From the NCBI GenBank assembly GCA_020354555.1, contig CP070648.1, forward strand, positions 4,156,246 to 4,203,914: a stretch of DNA of 47,669 bases. Reading direction: 5' to 3'. The first letter of the stretch is position 1, and each line of letters starts with the position of its first letter. The position numbers and the translations under genes are program-made. Below, one piece after another: positions 19,323 through 27,490 of this stretch. Below the pieces are notes generated by a model, which saw nothing but the letters and a program-made list of their open reading frames with translations, was not told the DNA's origin and searched no databases. This DNA is from Armatimonadota bacterium. GTDB taxonomy: Bacteria > Armatimonadota > Hebobacteria > GCA-020354555 > CP070648.

Positions 19323-21788
19323 CTAGATCCGCTCGCCCCATGCGATCATCGCGGGGCTGACCGGGAGCTTCGGCAAGCGCGGTGGCCCACCCGGCTCGCC
19401 GGGGACGAGCGCCCCGCGCAACGATGGATCGTAGAGATAGCGCAGGGTAAACTGGCTGATGCCGAGGTCGGGATCATAATTCGGGCTCGTCGGCAACCAG
19501 CTTTCATTGGACCCGCGCCACTTCGCAGTCCAGTCCATGACATCGCCCACGGGCGCGGTGCGGTTCTCGGAAATGGCGCCGCGGACCGTGATGCGGACGT
19601 CGAGGGGCTCGCCGGGCGCGGGATCGCCGAGGGGATCGCTCGTCGGGTCCGGCGGCGGCGGATTAAGGAACGTGCCCGGGATGACGAACCAACTGCCGTG
19701 CTCCGCGAACATCGCGGCGTCTATCTCGACGTCCACGCGCGCCCGAATGTCGCGCACCCAGTAGTACCTGCTGGTGTCGGGGGTGACCTGTAAGCGGACG
19801 ACGTGCGGCTCGCCGATGGCCGTGGGCGCGAAGGTGATGCGCTTGTCGGTTCCCGAAACCGGATCGAGGCTCGGAATGGACTCCCAGCTCGGATAGATGG
19901 CGTTGGTTTCGTTGTTGTAGGCGGCCAGCGGCGGCGGCAGGAACAGCCAGTACTTGGTCGAGTAAGCCAGCGTTCCGTCATCGTACACGCCGGGCGGGTC
20001 GGCCAGGTTCCAGTCGTAGGCGACGCCGTTGATGAGCACCTGCATGATGGCCGCGCCGGGATGTCCGGTAACCGGGCTGCCGGGCTGCCCAGTGTGCTTG
20101 AGGTAGATCTGCACCGGATCGAAGCTTGCCGTCGTGACGGTGCAGTCCAACGGCTCGCCCGGACGGATCTCGTGGTACGCCGTGCCCTCCGGCCCCACCG
20201 AGGCGGTCGCCTGCGTCTCGATCAGGGCGGTGGTGTTGAAGACAACGGAGTCCCGCGCCAGCAGCGCGATCTTGCTGTCACTGCCGGCCTGGGTCGCCGC
20301 GGCAGTGTCGGGATCGAGCACCTGCGCGGTCACCGGGCTGAGCAGGCTGCCGTTGACGAAGATGTTGCCGCCAGAGACGACGGTCACGTGGTAGAACCGG
20401 TTGCTGTCCACCGCGGCCGCGAGGTTGTCTATGTCGTACGGGAGTTGGTCATAGTAGGCATCCGGGCTCCCGACCGCGGGCGGCAGCGTGCCGCTCACCG
20501 CGACATCGCCGGCGGCATAGATCACGCCGTTCTGCGGATATGGCAGGTACAGATCCTGTACCCCAGTCGGCGACCCGTTGGGGTAACGCCAGACCTCCCA
20601 CGGATCGTCGGTGCTCGTCCACGTCAACTGGACGGCGGGGACGCCGAGGCCGCCCGCCGACACGGGATGGAAGGTAATCCTGACGAGGTCCGGGGTGTAG
20701 CTGGTAGCGGTATTCCAGTTGGGATAGAGCAGCGGATCGGGCGTCGTCCATTCCGTCCGCATCTGCTCGTAGTCATGCTCGTAGAGGATGTGGCCGGGGT
20801 TGTCCACGTAGATGCCCTTGCCCCAGCCGAACCAGCCCGAGTTGACCTGCTCGCCGAGGTAGATATCCTGCCCGTCGGTCCACACGCCTGAATCGCGCGC
20901 CAGAGCGAGATACCGCTCGGGGTTCAACGCCGGAGGATCGAGATAGCGCACCCAGCGCGGATCGCCCGCGGCGTCGGTCTGCTGCCGCCAGTCACGGTAG
21001 TAGCTGCCCAGGGCGGTGAACGCGGGATCCTCGCTCGGCAGGACGACTCGCGGCACGCCCCCGTCAATGGACACCAGCACTTCGGTGGGGTCGCCATCCC
21101 ACTCCAGCGTGTCCTTGTTCCACCGCGCAGCCACGTCGTGAGAGATGTCGCCAGCCACCGCGATACTATCGCCACGACTCGACGACAGGTTGACCTGCAC
21201 GTCGCCGTGCCAGGTGAGGTCAGCATTGACGCGGATGGCCCCGTCGAGCACCGTCTTGTACCTGTGGGCGGGGTAGATCTCCGGCGGGTTCTCGTAGAGG
21301 TACATACGCACTGCCGCGCCGAGCAACGCGGGCAGGGGGTTCTTTTCGCCATTGGTGACGAACCGAACGTAATCCGTGATGAGAATCGGCTTGTAGGCGA
21401 CCATGCGGCGCTGCAGGAACGGGTTGCCCTTGAGCTGCGCCAGGCTCTCGAGCTTGATGAAGCGGGAGTACGGGTCGCCCGCCTCGGGTTCATAGGTCAC
21501 GGTCAGGCGGAATTCGCCTTCGCCGTAGTCGAAGGTGCCCGGGTTGGGATCGGGGCGCCAGTCGGCCCCCTCCGGGCCGCTCACCAGATTATGATCGGCA
21601 TACCGCAGACCCGCCTCGGCGATTTCCTGAAGCGCGATCACGAACGACTGGCGCTGCGCCTGGCGCAGCTGCGACGCAATGACCGCCAGGAACAGCGCGG
21701 CGAGCACCGCCACGATAAGCATGACTAGGACGGCGAGTATCAGCGCCTGCCCGGATTCCTCATTCAGTTTTCGCATTCGCAACAGCAT
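19323..21788 (-). CDS. Very large PilX/GspK-like minor pilin (821 residues)
   Basis: The N-terminus ESG|QALILAVLVMLIVAVLA is a type III leader for PilD (cleavage after G13) followed by the pilin helix. Position +5 is Leu, not Glu, as in some PilX/GspK-class pilins. Known members have about 150-330 residues, so this one is exceptionally long. The middle part carries NGVIYAAGDVAVSGTL, VTVVSGGNIFVNGSLL and SKIALLARDSVVF. This series looks like turns of a beta-helix and is familiar from PilX-type proteins of other large-genome bacteria. A Pro-rich linker and more beta-rich sequence follow. M5 is an alternative start. It lies between the PilW-like and the first giant gene, so it is probably part of the pilus tip complex. 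Confidence 0.82.
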   Translation of the reverse strand: MLLRMRKLNEESGQALILAVLVMLIVAVLAALFLAVIASQLRQAQRQSFVIALQEIAEAGLRYADHNLVSGPEGADWRPDPNPGTFDYGEGEFRLTVTYEPEAGDPYSRFIKLESLAQLKGNPFLQRRMVAYKPILITDYVRFVTNGEKNPLPALLGAAVRMYLYENPPEIYPAHRYKTVLDGAIRVNADLTWHGDVQVNLSSSRGDSIAVAGDISHDVAARWNKDTLEWDGDPTEVLVSIDGGVPRVVLPSEDPAFTALGSYYRDWRQQTDAAGDPRWVRYLDPPALNPERYLALARDSGVWTDGQDIYLGEQVNSGWFGWGKGIYVDNPGHILYEHDYEQMRTEWTTPDPLLYPNWNTATSYTPDLVRITFHPVSAGGLGVPAVQLTWTSTDDPWEVWRYPNGSPTGVQDLYLPYPQNGVIYAAGDVAVSGTLPPAVGSPDAYYDQLPYDIDNLAAAVDSNRFYHVTVVSGGNIFVNGSLLSPVTAQVLDPDTAAATQAGSDSKIALLARDSVVFNTTALIETQATASVGPEGTAYHEIRPGEPLDCTVTTASFDPVQIYLKHTGQPGSPVTGHPGAAIMQVLINGVAYDWNLADPPGVYDDGTLAYSTKYWLFLPPPLAAYNNETNAIYPSWESIPSLDPVSGTDKRITFAPTAIGEPHVVRLQVTPDTSRYYWVRDIRARVDVEIDAAMFAEHGSWFVIPGTFLNPPPPDPTSDPLGDPAPGEPLDVRITVRGAISENRTAPVGDVMDWTAKWRGSNESWLPTSPNYDPDLGISQFTLRYLYDPSLRGALVPGEPGGPPRLPKLPVSPAMIAWGERI

Positions 21789-21955
21789 CGCTCTTTCGAT
21801 TCGACCACGGATTCACGCGGAAACGCGCGGATTCCTGTATTATCTTGTTTGGTCGCGCAGCCATCCTTGGCCGCGCGTCTCCGGGCAGCCCAGACGCCTG
21901 CCCTACCTTGCATGATTCCGATCGGCGTCAATCCGCGTCCATCCGCGGCGGCATC
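21789..21955. repeat. Intergenic stretch with degenerate CGCGGAT repeats
   Basis: Holds ACCACGGATTCACGCGG, ACGCGCGGATTC, AATCCGCGTCCATCCGCGG and TTATCGCGG. It is the same family of short repeats as in 19202-19322. No gene seen. Confidence 0.4.
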
Positions 21956-23455
21956 TTATCGCGGGACGTTTTTCAGTTTCACCTTCGCGACCAGGCTCAC
22001 ATCCTGGCGCGACGCCTCGGGTTTCCGCGCGGCGCGGTCGCGCTTGCTCACCGTGATGCCGATATTGATGACGGCCTTGGTGCCGTACGTCGCCACCACG
22101 AGCTGGCCCTCAGGGTTATTCCGATAGCGGTAGCGGACGTGTATCAGATCGCCGTCCGCAGGTCGCTCCGGGCCCGCCGGGTTGTCATCGAAGATCAGCT
22201 GCGTCCCCCTGACGGCAAACCGGTTCCTGCCCATGGTATTGGACCCTACCGGGTTCGGCGGCGGTTCGACCTGCTTGTAATACGCTACCTCTTGCGTCAC
22301 CGGGTCTTCGACCCAGACGGTGACCGAGCCGCGTACGACCGCCGGCGAGTATGCCACGATTGATGAAACCGGCTCCAGATCATAGATGTACATGCTGGCG
22401 GCGGCTGTGATGAGATCGACCGCCGGGAAATCGAACATCACCTCGCCGCGGTCGTAATCAATGCCGAAGGCGAACTCCGCCTGGTCGGGATCGTTCACGT
22501 CGCGGAGCGGGTAAGCCCCCGTGTTGTATATTGGCGTGCCGTCGGCGACGCGCACCACCCACACGTCGCCGGTCACCGCGTCAACCCCGGTCTGGTACGT
22601 CAGAACCCGCGGGTCCCCCACGTACACCTTGACCTCCCCCATCATGGCGAAGTCCGACCCGGCGGGGTTCCACTGCGCGCAGTGCGCCCACAGGGGGTAG
22701 CGCGAACGATAGCGGCTGTAGTCGCGCGGGAAGGCGCCGGTCCACGGCACGAGCGCCTCGTCGGTCAAGCGGGTGGGCGAGAACCCGACCGAGGGGATAT
22801 CGTAATCCGCGTTGTTCGGCGTCAGCCCGACAGCGCGCTCGCGATAGAAGTCGTAGGCTGCCCGCGGCGCCGGCGGACCAGCGCCGAACTGGAGCACTGC
22901 CTCGAGCCAGGGATAGCCGGGCTGCGCGGTGGGCCACGTCTCACCGACGTACGTGTGCCCGTCGGGGTACCAGAAGACCGCGCGCGTCAGCGCGGCGGCG
23001 GAATCGTTCCAGTCGTCGTCGCGCGCGGCGGGATCCTCGATCTCCGTTCGCGCGAGATAGTACGGGTTCACGGGGTCGGCGTCAGTCTGGTAGAACGGCG
23101 CGTATGCGTACGCCGGATCGCGCAGGGCGCGCCAGTAGCGGATGGCGATGGCCTCCGGCTCGATGGGCGCCGCGCCCTGCGGCGCGCTACGCGAAGGGAG
23201 GAAGGCGACGAACATCCCGCCGAGGGGGGGATCGAAGACGTACATCGCCTCGGCCAACTCGCGCGTCATGGCGTCTATGGCCAACCGCGCGGCTGACTGC
23301 GCGTCGGCGCGGGCGACGCTCTTCTCCATGAACGCCAGGCCGGTGAGAATCGGATAGCCGACGAGCGCGAGCAGTAGGATGACAAGCCCGATGGTGACCA
23401 GGATCTCGATCAGGGTGAAACCCGATATCGTGCGTTTGTCTCGCATCGTCAGCAT
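21956..23455 (-). CDS. PilW/GspJ-like minor pilin with large C-terminal domains (499 residues)
   Basis: The leader TISG|FTLIEILVTIGLVILLLALV has the PilD cleavage Gly at 12 and Glu at +5. The helix continues with SVARADAQSAARLAIDAMTRELAEAM, as in PilW/GspJ. Usual family length is 200-350. The extra part is beta-rich. It includes FGIDYDRGEVMFDF and, at 377-443, a module bounded by SVTVWVEDP and IHVRYR that is shared with the 1707-residue protein. The protein ends in a basic, strand-like stretch. Position between PilV-like and PilX-like genes fits the V-W-X order of minor-pilin clusters. Confidence 0.85.
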   Translation of the reverse strand: MLTMRDKRTISGFTLIEILVTIGLVILLLALVGYPILTGLAFMEKSVARADAQSAARLAIDAMTRELAEAMYVFDPPLGGMFVAFLPSRSAPQGAAPIEPEAIAIRYWRALRDPAYAYAPFYQTDADPVNPYYLARTEIEDPAARDDDWNDSAAALTRAVFWYPDGHTYVGETWPTAQPGYPWLEAVLQFGAGPPAPRAAYDFYRERAVGLTPNNADYDIPSVGFSPTRLTDEALVPWTGAFPRDYSRYRSRYPLWAHCAQWNPAGSDFAMMGEVKVYVGDPRVLTYQTGVDAVTGDVWVVRVADGTPIYNTGAYPLRDVNDPDQAEFAFGIDYDRGEVMFDFPAVDLITAAASMYIYDLEPVSSIVAYSPAVVRGSVTVWVEDPVTQEVAYYKQVEPPPNPVGSNTMGRNRFAVRGTQLIFDDNPAGPERPADGDLIHVRYRYRNNPEGQLVVATYGTKAVINIGITVSKRDRAARKPEASRQDVSLVAKVKLKNVPR

Positions 23456-23482
23456 CTATCGCTCATCCACTCTCCGCGAATC

Positions 23483-23588
23483 CTCTCCCGCTCAGGGAGA
23501 CGATTCAGGTGAGAGTACGCAGCCTTGCTCTTCACCCTCACCCGGCCCGTCTGCGCCGGGCCGGCCTCTCTCTGGCAGGGAGAGGCGT
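23483..23588 (+). repeat. Palindromic intergenic repeat, copy 1
   Basis: On the plus strand it has CTCTCCCGCTCAGGGAGA, later CACCCTCACCC, then CCTCTCTCTGGCAGGGAGAGGCGT. The same series of blocks, with a different middle, occurs on the minus strand at 37469-37402 in the valS leader. It also holds the hairpin CGGCCC...GGGCCG. It lies between the PilW-like and PilV-like genes. Confidence 0.6.
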
Positions 23589-23635
23589 CTACAGACGTAG
23601 GCCGGCCCCGTGCTACCCGGTCACACCGTACACTC

Positions 23636-25579
23636 CTACTGCCGCCGCAGGAAGGTCTCGACGATTACCTGCCGCCAGCTCTCCGGCGAAGCCTGCCCGG
23701 CAACTGCGTCAGTGCGGCCGCGCCCGGCCCACAGCACGCGCGCGCGCATGCTCGCGCCCTGGACACGGATATCGCCCCAGGCGGGAGTCTCGGCGAGACG
23801 CACCAACCCGCGCCCGTTATCGAGCACGACCTGGTGCAGCTCGCCGGAGATCAGGACGGGATCGCCGTTGTCATACATATAGTAGTTCGCGACGACGCTC
23901 TTCGCCACCTCGGAGGGGCCGAACTCGAGGTCGCGCGGGTTGGCCGGCTCGTCCCACACCGCAAAGCGATACCCGGGCTGCGCGGTAGCGCCGACGACGA
24001 TGCTGTACTGCGCAGCGGCCTTCATGGGCTGGATGCTCCAGTCCAGATCGCTGCGGTAGTAGACTCTGTAAGTTCCGCCCGCCGCCGGCTCGGGAGGTAC
24101 GCCGTTGCCGGAGAGGGTGATCAATCCGCTCTGGAAGTTCACCTCGTAGTCGGAACTCGCCGGCGCGCCGTCCACGTAATCGAACCGCGACCCGTCCTCG
24201 GTGTCAATCACGATCACCATATCGTCGTCGCCCGGGATGATGCGGTCGCGACCGGGTTGGCGCGGAGGATTGATGTAACCCGCGCTCTTCACCGGCGCGA
24301 CGACGAGCTGGATCTCCAGGCGGTCATCCGGCACCCGCTCCTCGACGAGGATCTGCCAGTCGCGCACCTTGTAGTCCACGTTGACGGTGCGACCGGCGTC
24401 GCCGGGATCGAACAGAATGGATGCGGACGGCTCGGCGATGGGATTCGACGTGTCACCGATGAGCCTGAAGTAGCCCGGCCCGTTGAGCGGCCAGTCGTCG
24501 TTGTCCATGATGAAGGCCTGATGCACGCGCTCGCTGAGCGGGATGATGCCGGCGAAGTTGACGGGCGGCGCGCCGAGCTCGGGCCACAGGGTCTTGGGGC
24601 TGGCGACCGTGTCCTCGCCCGCGGCGACATCGATCAGCGTGACGACGTCCCACATCTCGTAGCGCCGCTCGGCGCGCGCCCCAGGGCCGGTGTCGATAAG
24701 ATATGTGAACTCGACGCGGAAGCGGCGCATATAGTCGGGCACGAGGTCGAAGCTGATCGTCCCGGCATCGTAGTCCACGTAGTATCGCCCCCAGTCCTTC
24801 GGGGCCGGATCGGTGGCGTCAATCAGGAAGTTGACATTGTCAACGCGCTCGTACTCGGTGGTGTAGATAAAGAGAGCATCGTAGCCCGGGGGATTCGCCA
24901 CGTGCTCCGCGTCGCCGTTGCCATCGTAGTCGTAGTTGTGCGCGTAGAGATGCTCCAGGGGGCCGAAGCGCAGGCGGCAGAGGGGGACGCGGATGCCGAC
25001 GGCGTTGGGATCTACGCCGTTGGGGTCGGGCACGCTCTCGGTGACGTCGCCGACCGGCAGCACTTCGCCGATGATGGTGCGCGGGCGATACGCGCTGTCG
25101 GGCTGCCAGTTCGGATGGGGGCGGTCGTAGACACCGTTTGAGTTGAGATCCGTGTACGGCTCACCCGTATCCCATACGCCATTATTATTCGCGTCACTGA
25201 ACGGCTCACCAGCATTGGGCGTCAGGCCGTTCGGGTCGTAGTCGACATTGTAGCTGAGGCTGAGGGTGGGCGGGACGGTGCTGTCGTCCACGACGTCAAC
25301 TTGCGCCCAGACGATGGCTTCCGGGAGGCTGCCGGCGGCGAGCCGCCAGCGCTGGATTTCCTGGTCGGCGAGGCGCGCGGCGAGGGATTCTATCCGCGCG
25401 CGCTCGATAGCCGCGAACCCGGAGGGGAACACGCGCAGGGCGACATAGGCCCCGATCAGCAGGAGCACCAGGGCGACGAGCACCTCGACGAGCGTGAAGC
25501 CGCTGCGGCGGTGGGGCCGTCGTTGTCGCGCAATCCCAGCTTCGTCCAGTCTTCTGTTGCCGGCAGAGTAGCCCAACAT
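23636..25579 (-). CDS. PilV/GspI-like minor pilin with large C-terminal domains (647 residues)
   Basis: I take ATG at 25579; the frame is open to 25660 but that extension has no pilin features. The leader RRSG|FTLVEVLVALVLLLIGAYV has its Gly at 27 and Glu at +5. The helix runs into ESLAARLADQEIQRWR. Residues 129-152 hold DANNNGVWD and DLNSNGVYD, a pair of calcium-loop-like repeats. Downstream are several copies of a strand motif, YxVDxxxGxIxF followed by VxVxY, such as YYVDYDAGTISFDL and YEVNFQSGLITLS. Typical PilV is under 220 residues. Next to PilW- and PilX-like genes it is a probable priming or tip pilin. Confidence 0.83.
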   Translation of the reverse strand: MLGYSAGNRRLDEAGIARQRRPHRRSGFTLVEVLVALVLLLIGAYVALRVFPSGFAAIERARIESLAARLADQEIQRWRLAAGSLPEAIVWAQVDVVDDSTVPPTLSLSYNVDYDPNGLTPNAGEPFSDANNNGVWDTGEPYTDLNSNGVYDRPHPNWQPDSAYRPRTIIGEVLPVGDVTESVPDPNGVDPNAVGIRVPLCRLRFGPLEHLYAHNYDYDGNGDAEHVANPPGYDALFIYTTEYERVDNVNFLIDATDPAPKDWGRYYVDYDAGTISFDLVPDYMRRFRVEFTYLIDTGPGARAERRYEMWDVVTLIDVAAGEDTVASPKTLWPELGAPPVNFAGIIPLSERVHQAFIMDNDDWPLNGPGYFRLIGDTSNPIAEPSASILFDPGDAGRTVNVDYKVRDWQILVEERVPDDRLEIQLVVAPVKSAGYINPPRQPGRDRIIPGDDDMVIVIDTEDGSRFDYVDGAPASSDYEVNFQSGLITLSGNGVPPEPAAGGTYRVYYRSDLDWSIQPMKAAAQYSIVVGATAQPGYRFAVWDEPANPRDLEFGPSEVAKSVVANYYMYDNGDPVLISGELHQVVLDNGRGLVRLAETPAWGDIRVQGASMRARVLWAGRGRTDAVAGQASPESWRQVIVETFLRRQ

Positions 25580-25702
25580 GATGATCTCGATGAATAGAAT
25601 TGGATGCCGCTGGCCCACTCGGGGCATGGCCGCCTGCGGCCTTCGGCAACGGTCGCCCACCTACCGGAGGGCAACCAGCCTCAGGCGGGATGTCGCTGAC
25701 AG

Positions 25703-26392
25703 CTAGCGCGGCTGCTCTGCCTTATACTGGTCGAAGCGGGATGCCATCCGCTCGACGCTGCCGTCCGCCCACAGCACGAGGTCGTGGTCGCCCGGCTTGA
25801 CGTCGCCGAGATCCGTCTCGTCCGCCGGCGGCGTGTCGCGGTGCATCGGGCACCACGTGACCACCGTGTGGTCGGGCGGGAACGGCTGGGTCAGCTTGCG
25901 CAAGCCCTGCTCCGGCCAGATGTCCGACCTATCGCGACGGTAGTTCCAGTCGTATACGTTGTATCCTCCCAGGTACGGCCAGTCGCCGTAGTCAGGCCGG
26001 TCGCTCGGTGCGCGCGGACAATGCAGCACGCGCGCTTCGGTGATGTAGTTCGCGGGCGGCATGACGTAATCCATCGGCGTCGCTTGCGCGTACGCCTGGT
26101 AGGCGTAGTAGAGCTGCGACAGCCCGAGCGCGCGCTGCCCCGGCTCGGCGCCGACAGGCCGCACCCACCACTCGCTTGCATCGGGCGGGAACGCGAGGTG
26201 GTCGCTGCGGTACATGAGCAGCGCCTGGCCGATCGTCTTGAGGTTGGCGGCGCACACGCTCATGTGCTGGCGGTACTGGAACGCGCCAAAGATGGGCACG
26301 ACGATGGCGGCGAGGATGGCGATGATGATGAGCACCACCATCACCTCTATCATTGTCATGCCGTCGGTCGGTCGCGAATGCCGTGACATCAA
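25703..26392 (-). CDS. Prepilin (GspG/PilA type, HRD-ADGSV C-terminus)
   Basis: 229 residues. TDG|MTMIEVMVVLIIIAILAAIVVPIF has the cleavage Gly at 11 and Glu at +5. After the helix comes CAANLKTIGQALLMYRSDH, usual in pseudopilins of Planctomycetes and Armatimonadota. The C-terminal part has WCPMHRD and, after a short loop, HDLVLWADGSVERM, a variant of the H-X9-DG-type ending of DUF1559-like prepilins. Its neighbour at 26488-27273 has the same plan. It could be a major or minor pilin; the sequence does not say which. Confidence 0.88.
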   Translation of the reverse strand: MMSRHSRPTDGMTMIEVMVVLIIIAILAAIVVPIFGAFQYRQHMSVCAANLKTIGQALLMYRSDHLAFPPDASEWWVRPVGAEPGQRALGLSQLYYAYQAYAQATPMDYVMPPANYITEARVLHCPRAPSDRPDYGDWPYLGGYNVYDWNYRRDRSDIWPEQGLRKLTQPFPPDHTVVTWCPMHRDTPPADETDLGDVKPGDHDLVLWADGSVERMASRFDQYKAEQPR

Positions 26393-26487
26393 GCCGCGGT
26401 CTCTTTCACGCTCGGGCGCAATGCGCGCTGGCGCCGCCGGCGACGACCTCGCCGCTCGTCACATTCGAAGATGACAGTCCCACCCGC

Positions 26488-27273
26488 CTACTGCGGCGGC
26501 TGATTGACCCAGTCGTAGCTGGCGACCTGGAACATGGTCGCGTCGCCGCCGACCCTCACCACGATATCCTGCCACCCGGCTTCGCCGCCGAAGAAATCGC
26601 GGTGATAGGGGCAGTGGCTCACAATGGTCTCGTCAGGCGCCCACCGATTGCACAGGCCGGGGTACTTGATGCCAAACGTCGCAGGTGGGTCGAGCAGACT
26701 CAAGCCGTAGCCGCCGGCGGTGGCGGGGTTCGCGTAGCCGTTGCGGTTATACAGCTGGTACGGGCCGTCCGGCGCGCCTCCGACGATGGTGATCGCCGTG
26801 TGATCAGTGTTGTAGCTGCTGTAGTGCTCGAGGAAATAGCGGCTGGTGGTCCACAGCGTATCGAAGGCGTCCGGGTCCGCCGCCAGATCGCGGTAGAGCG
26901 CTATGTACTGATCGACCGCCGTCGAGTCGTCCGGGCAGCGCAGGTTCTTCATGTTGGTCATGTAGTCCTCGAGATAGAGGGCGGTGACGCCCCCGTACCC
27001 CGTCACCGGATCGTAGGCCTGCGGATTGACCTTGTAATCCATCTGGTACATCTTGATGGCAAGGGCGATGGTGTGCATGTTGCTCAAGCAGGTCGCCTGG
27101 CGGCCCTTCTCGGTCGCCCTGTTGTAAACCGGAATGACGATGGCGGCCAAGATGGCGATAATGCCGATGACCACTAGCAGCTCGATAAGCGTGAAGCCGC
27201 CCCCGCGACTCAGCGCCCCGAATCTGCTCCTCACTTGACTTCGGTAACTCTCAGCCTGGCTGTGAGTGCCCAT
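26488..27273 (-). CDS. Prepilin (GspG/PilA type), first of the prepilin set
   Basis: 261 residues. The leader is 26 residues long, RGGG|FTLIELLVVIGIIAILAAIVIPVY, with Glu at +5. CLSNMHTIALAIKMYQMDY follows. The C-terminal part has HCPYHRDFFGG and then DIVVRVGGDATMFQV, a degenerate counterpart of the HRD...ADGSV region of its neighbour. ATG 27273 has GAGGGTAAGAG upstream. Coming first after pilD, and with a structured leader, it is my best candidate for the major pilin, though only by position. Confidence 0.87.
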   Translation of the reverse strand: MGTHSQAESYRSQVRSRFGALSRGGGFTLIELLVVIGIIAILAAIVIPVYNRATEKGRQATCLSNMHTIALAIKMYQMDYKVNPQAYDPVTGYGGVTALYLEDYMTNMKNLRCPDDSTAVDQYIALYRDLAADPDAFDTLWTTSRYFLEHYSSYNTDHTAITIVGGAPDGPYQLYNRNGYANPATAGGYGLSLLDPPATFGIKYPGLCNRWAPDETIVSHCPYHRDFFGGEAGWQDIVVRVGGDATMFQVASYDWVNQPPQ

Positions 27274-27490
27274 TCTCTTACCCTCGCTTCCGCAAAAGTC
27301 TGTATCGCACCATGCCGGAGGCGTACTTCCAGTGTACGATACCCCCCGGCATTCGCGCCTAAACCCTGGGCCACCGCCCGCTCGATGAGTCCACAGTTAC
27401 CGATTCGTCGCCCGGTTCGCCTCCCCTTTTCGGTCTCCTCGGCTGCGCAGGAAATCCTGAGGCGCCCGTCTCCCGTGAGCCGTCGCCGAC
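27274..27490 (-). promoter_or_regulatory. Structured leader between pilD and the first prepilin gene
   Basis: On the minus strand I see: GTGAGTCG-GCGA-CGGCTCAC across the pilD stop codon (27494-27475); CGCCTC pairing with GAGGCG about 40 bases later, enclosing AGGATTTCCT; ACCG...CGGT; and GTATCG...CGATAC just upstream of the prepilin gene. No T-run follows any of them. I could not match it to a known riboswitch class and see no clear promoter. Confidence 0.4.

Noticed and set aside
23525-25141. Open frame of 538 codons on the plus strand
   Set aside because: It mirrors the PilV-like pilin gene; composition is that of an antisense shadow.
27274-27490. Cyclic di-GMP-I riboswitch
   Set aside because: Pairing is present, but the conserved GGCAAACC and GACGCAAAGCC blocks are not. 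Reported only as an unassigned leader.
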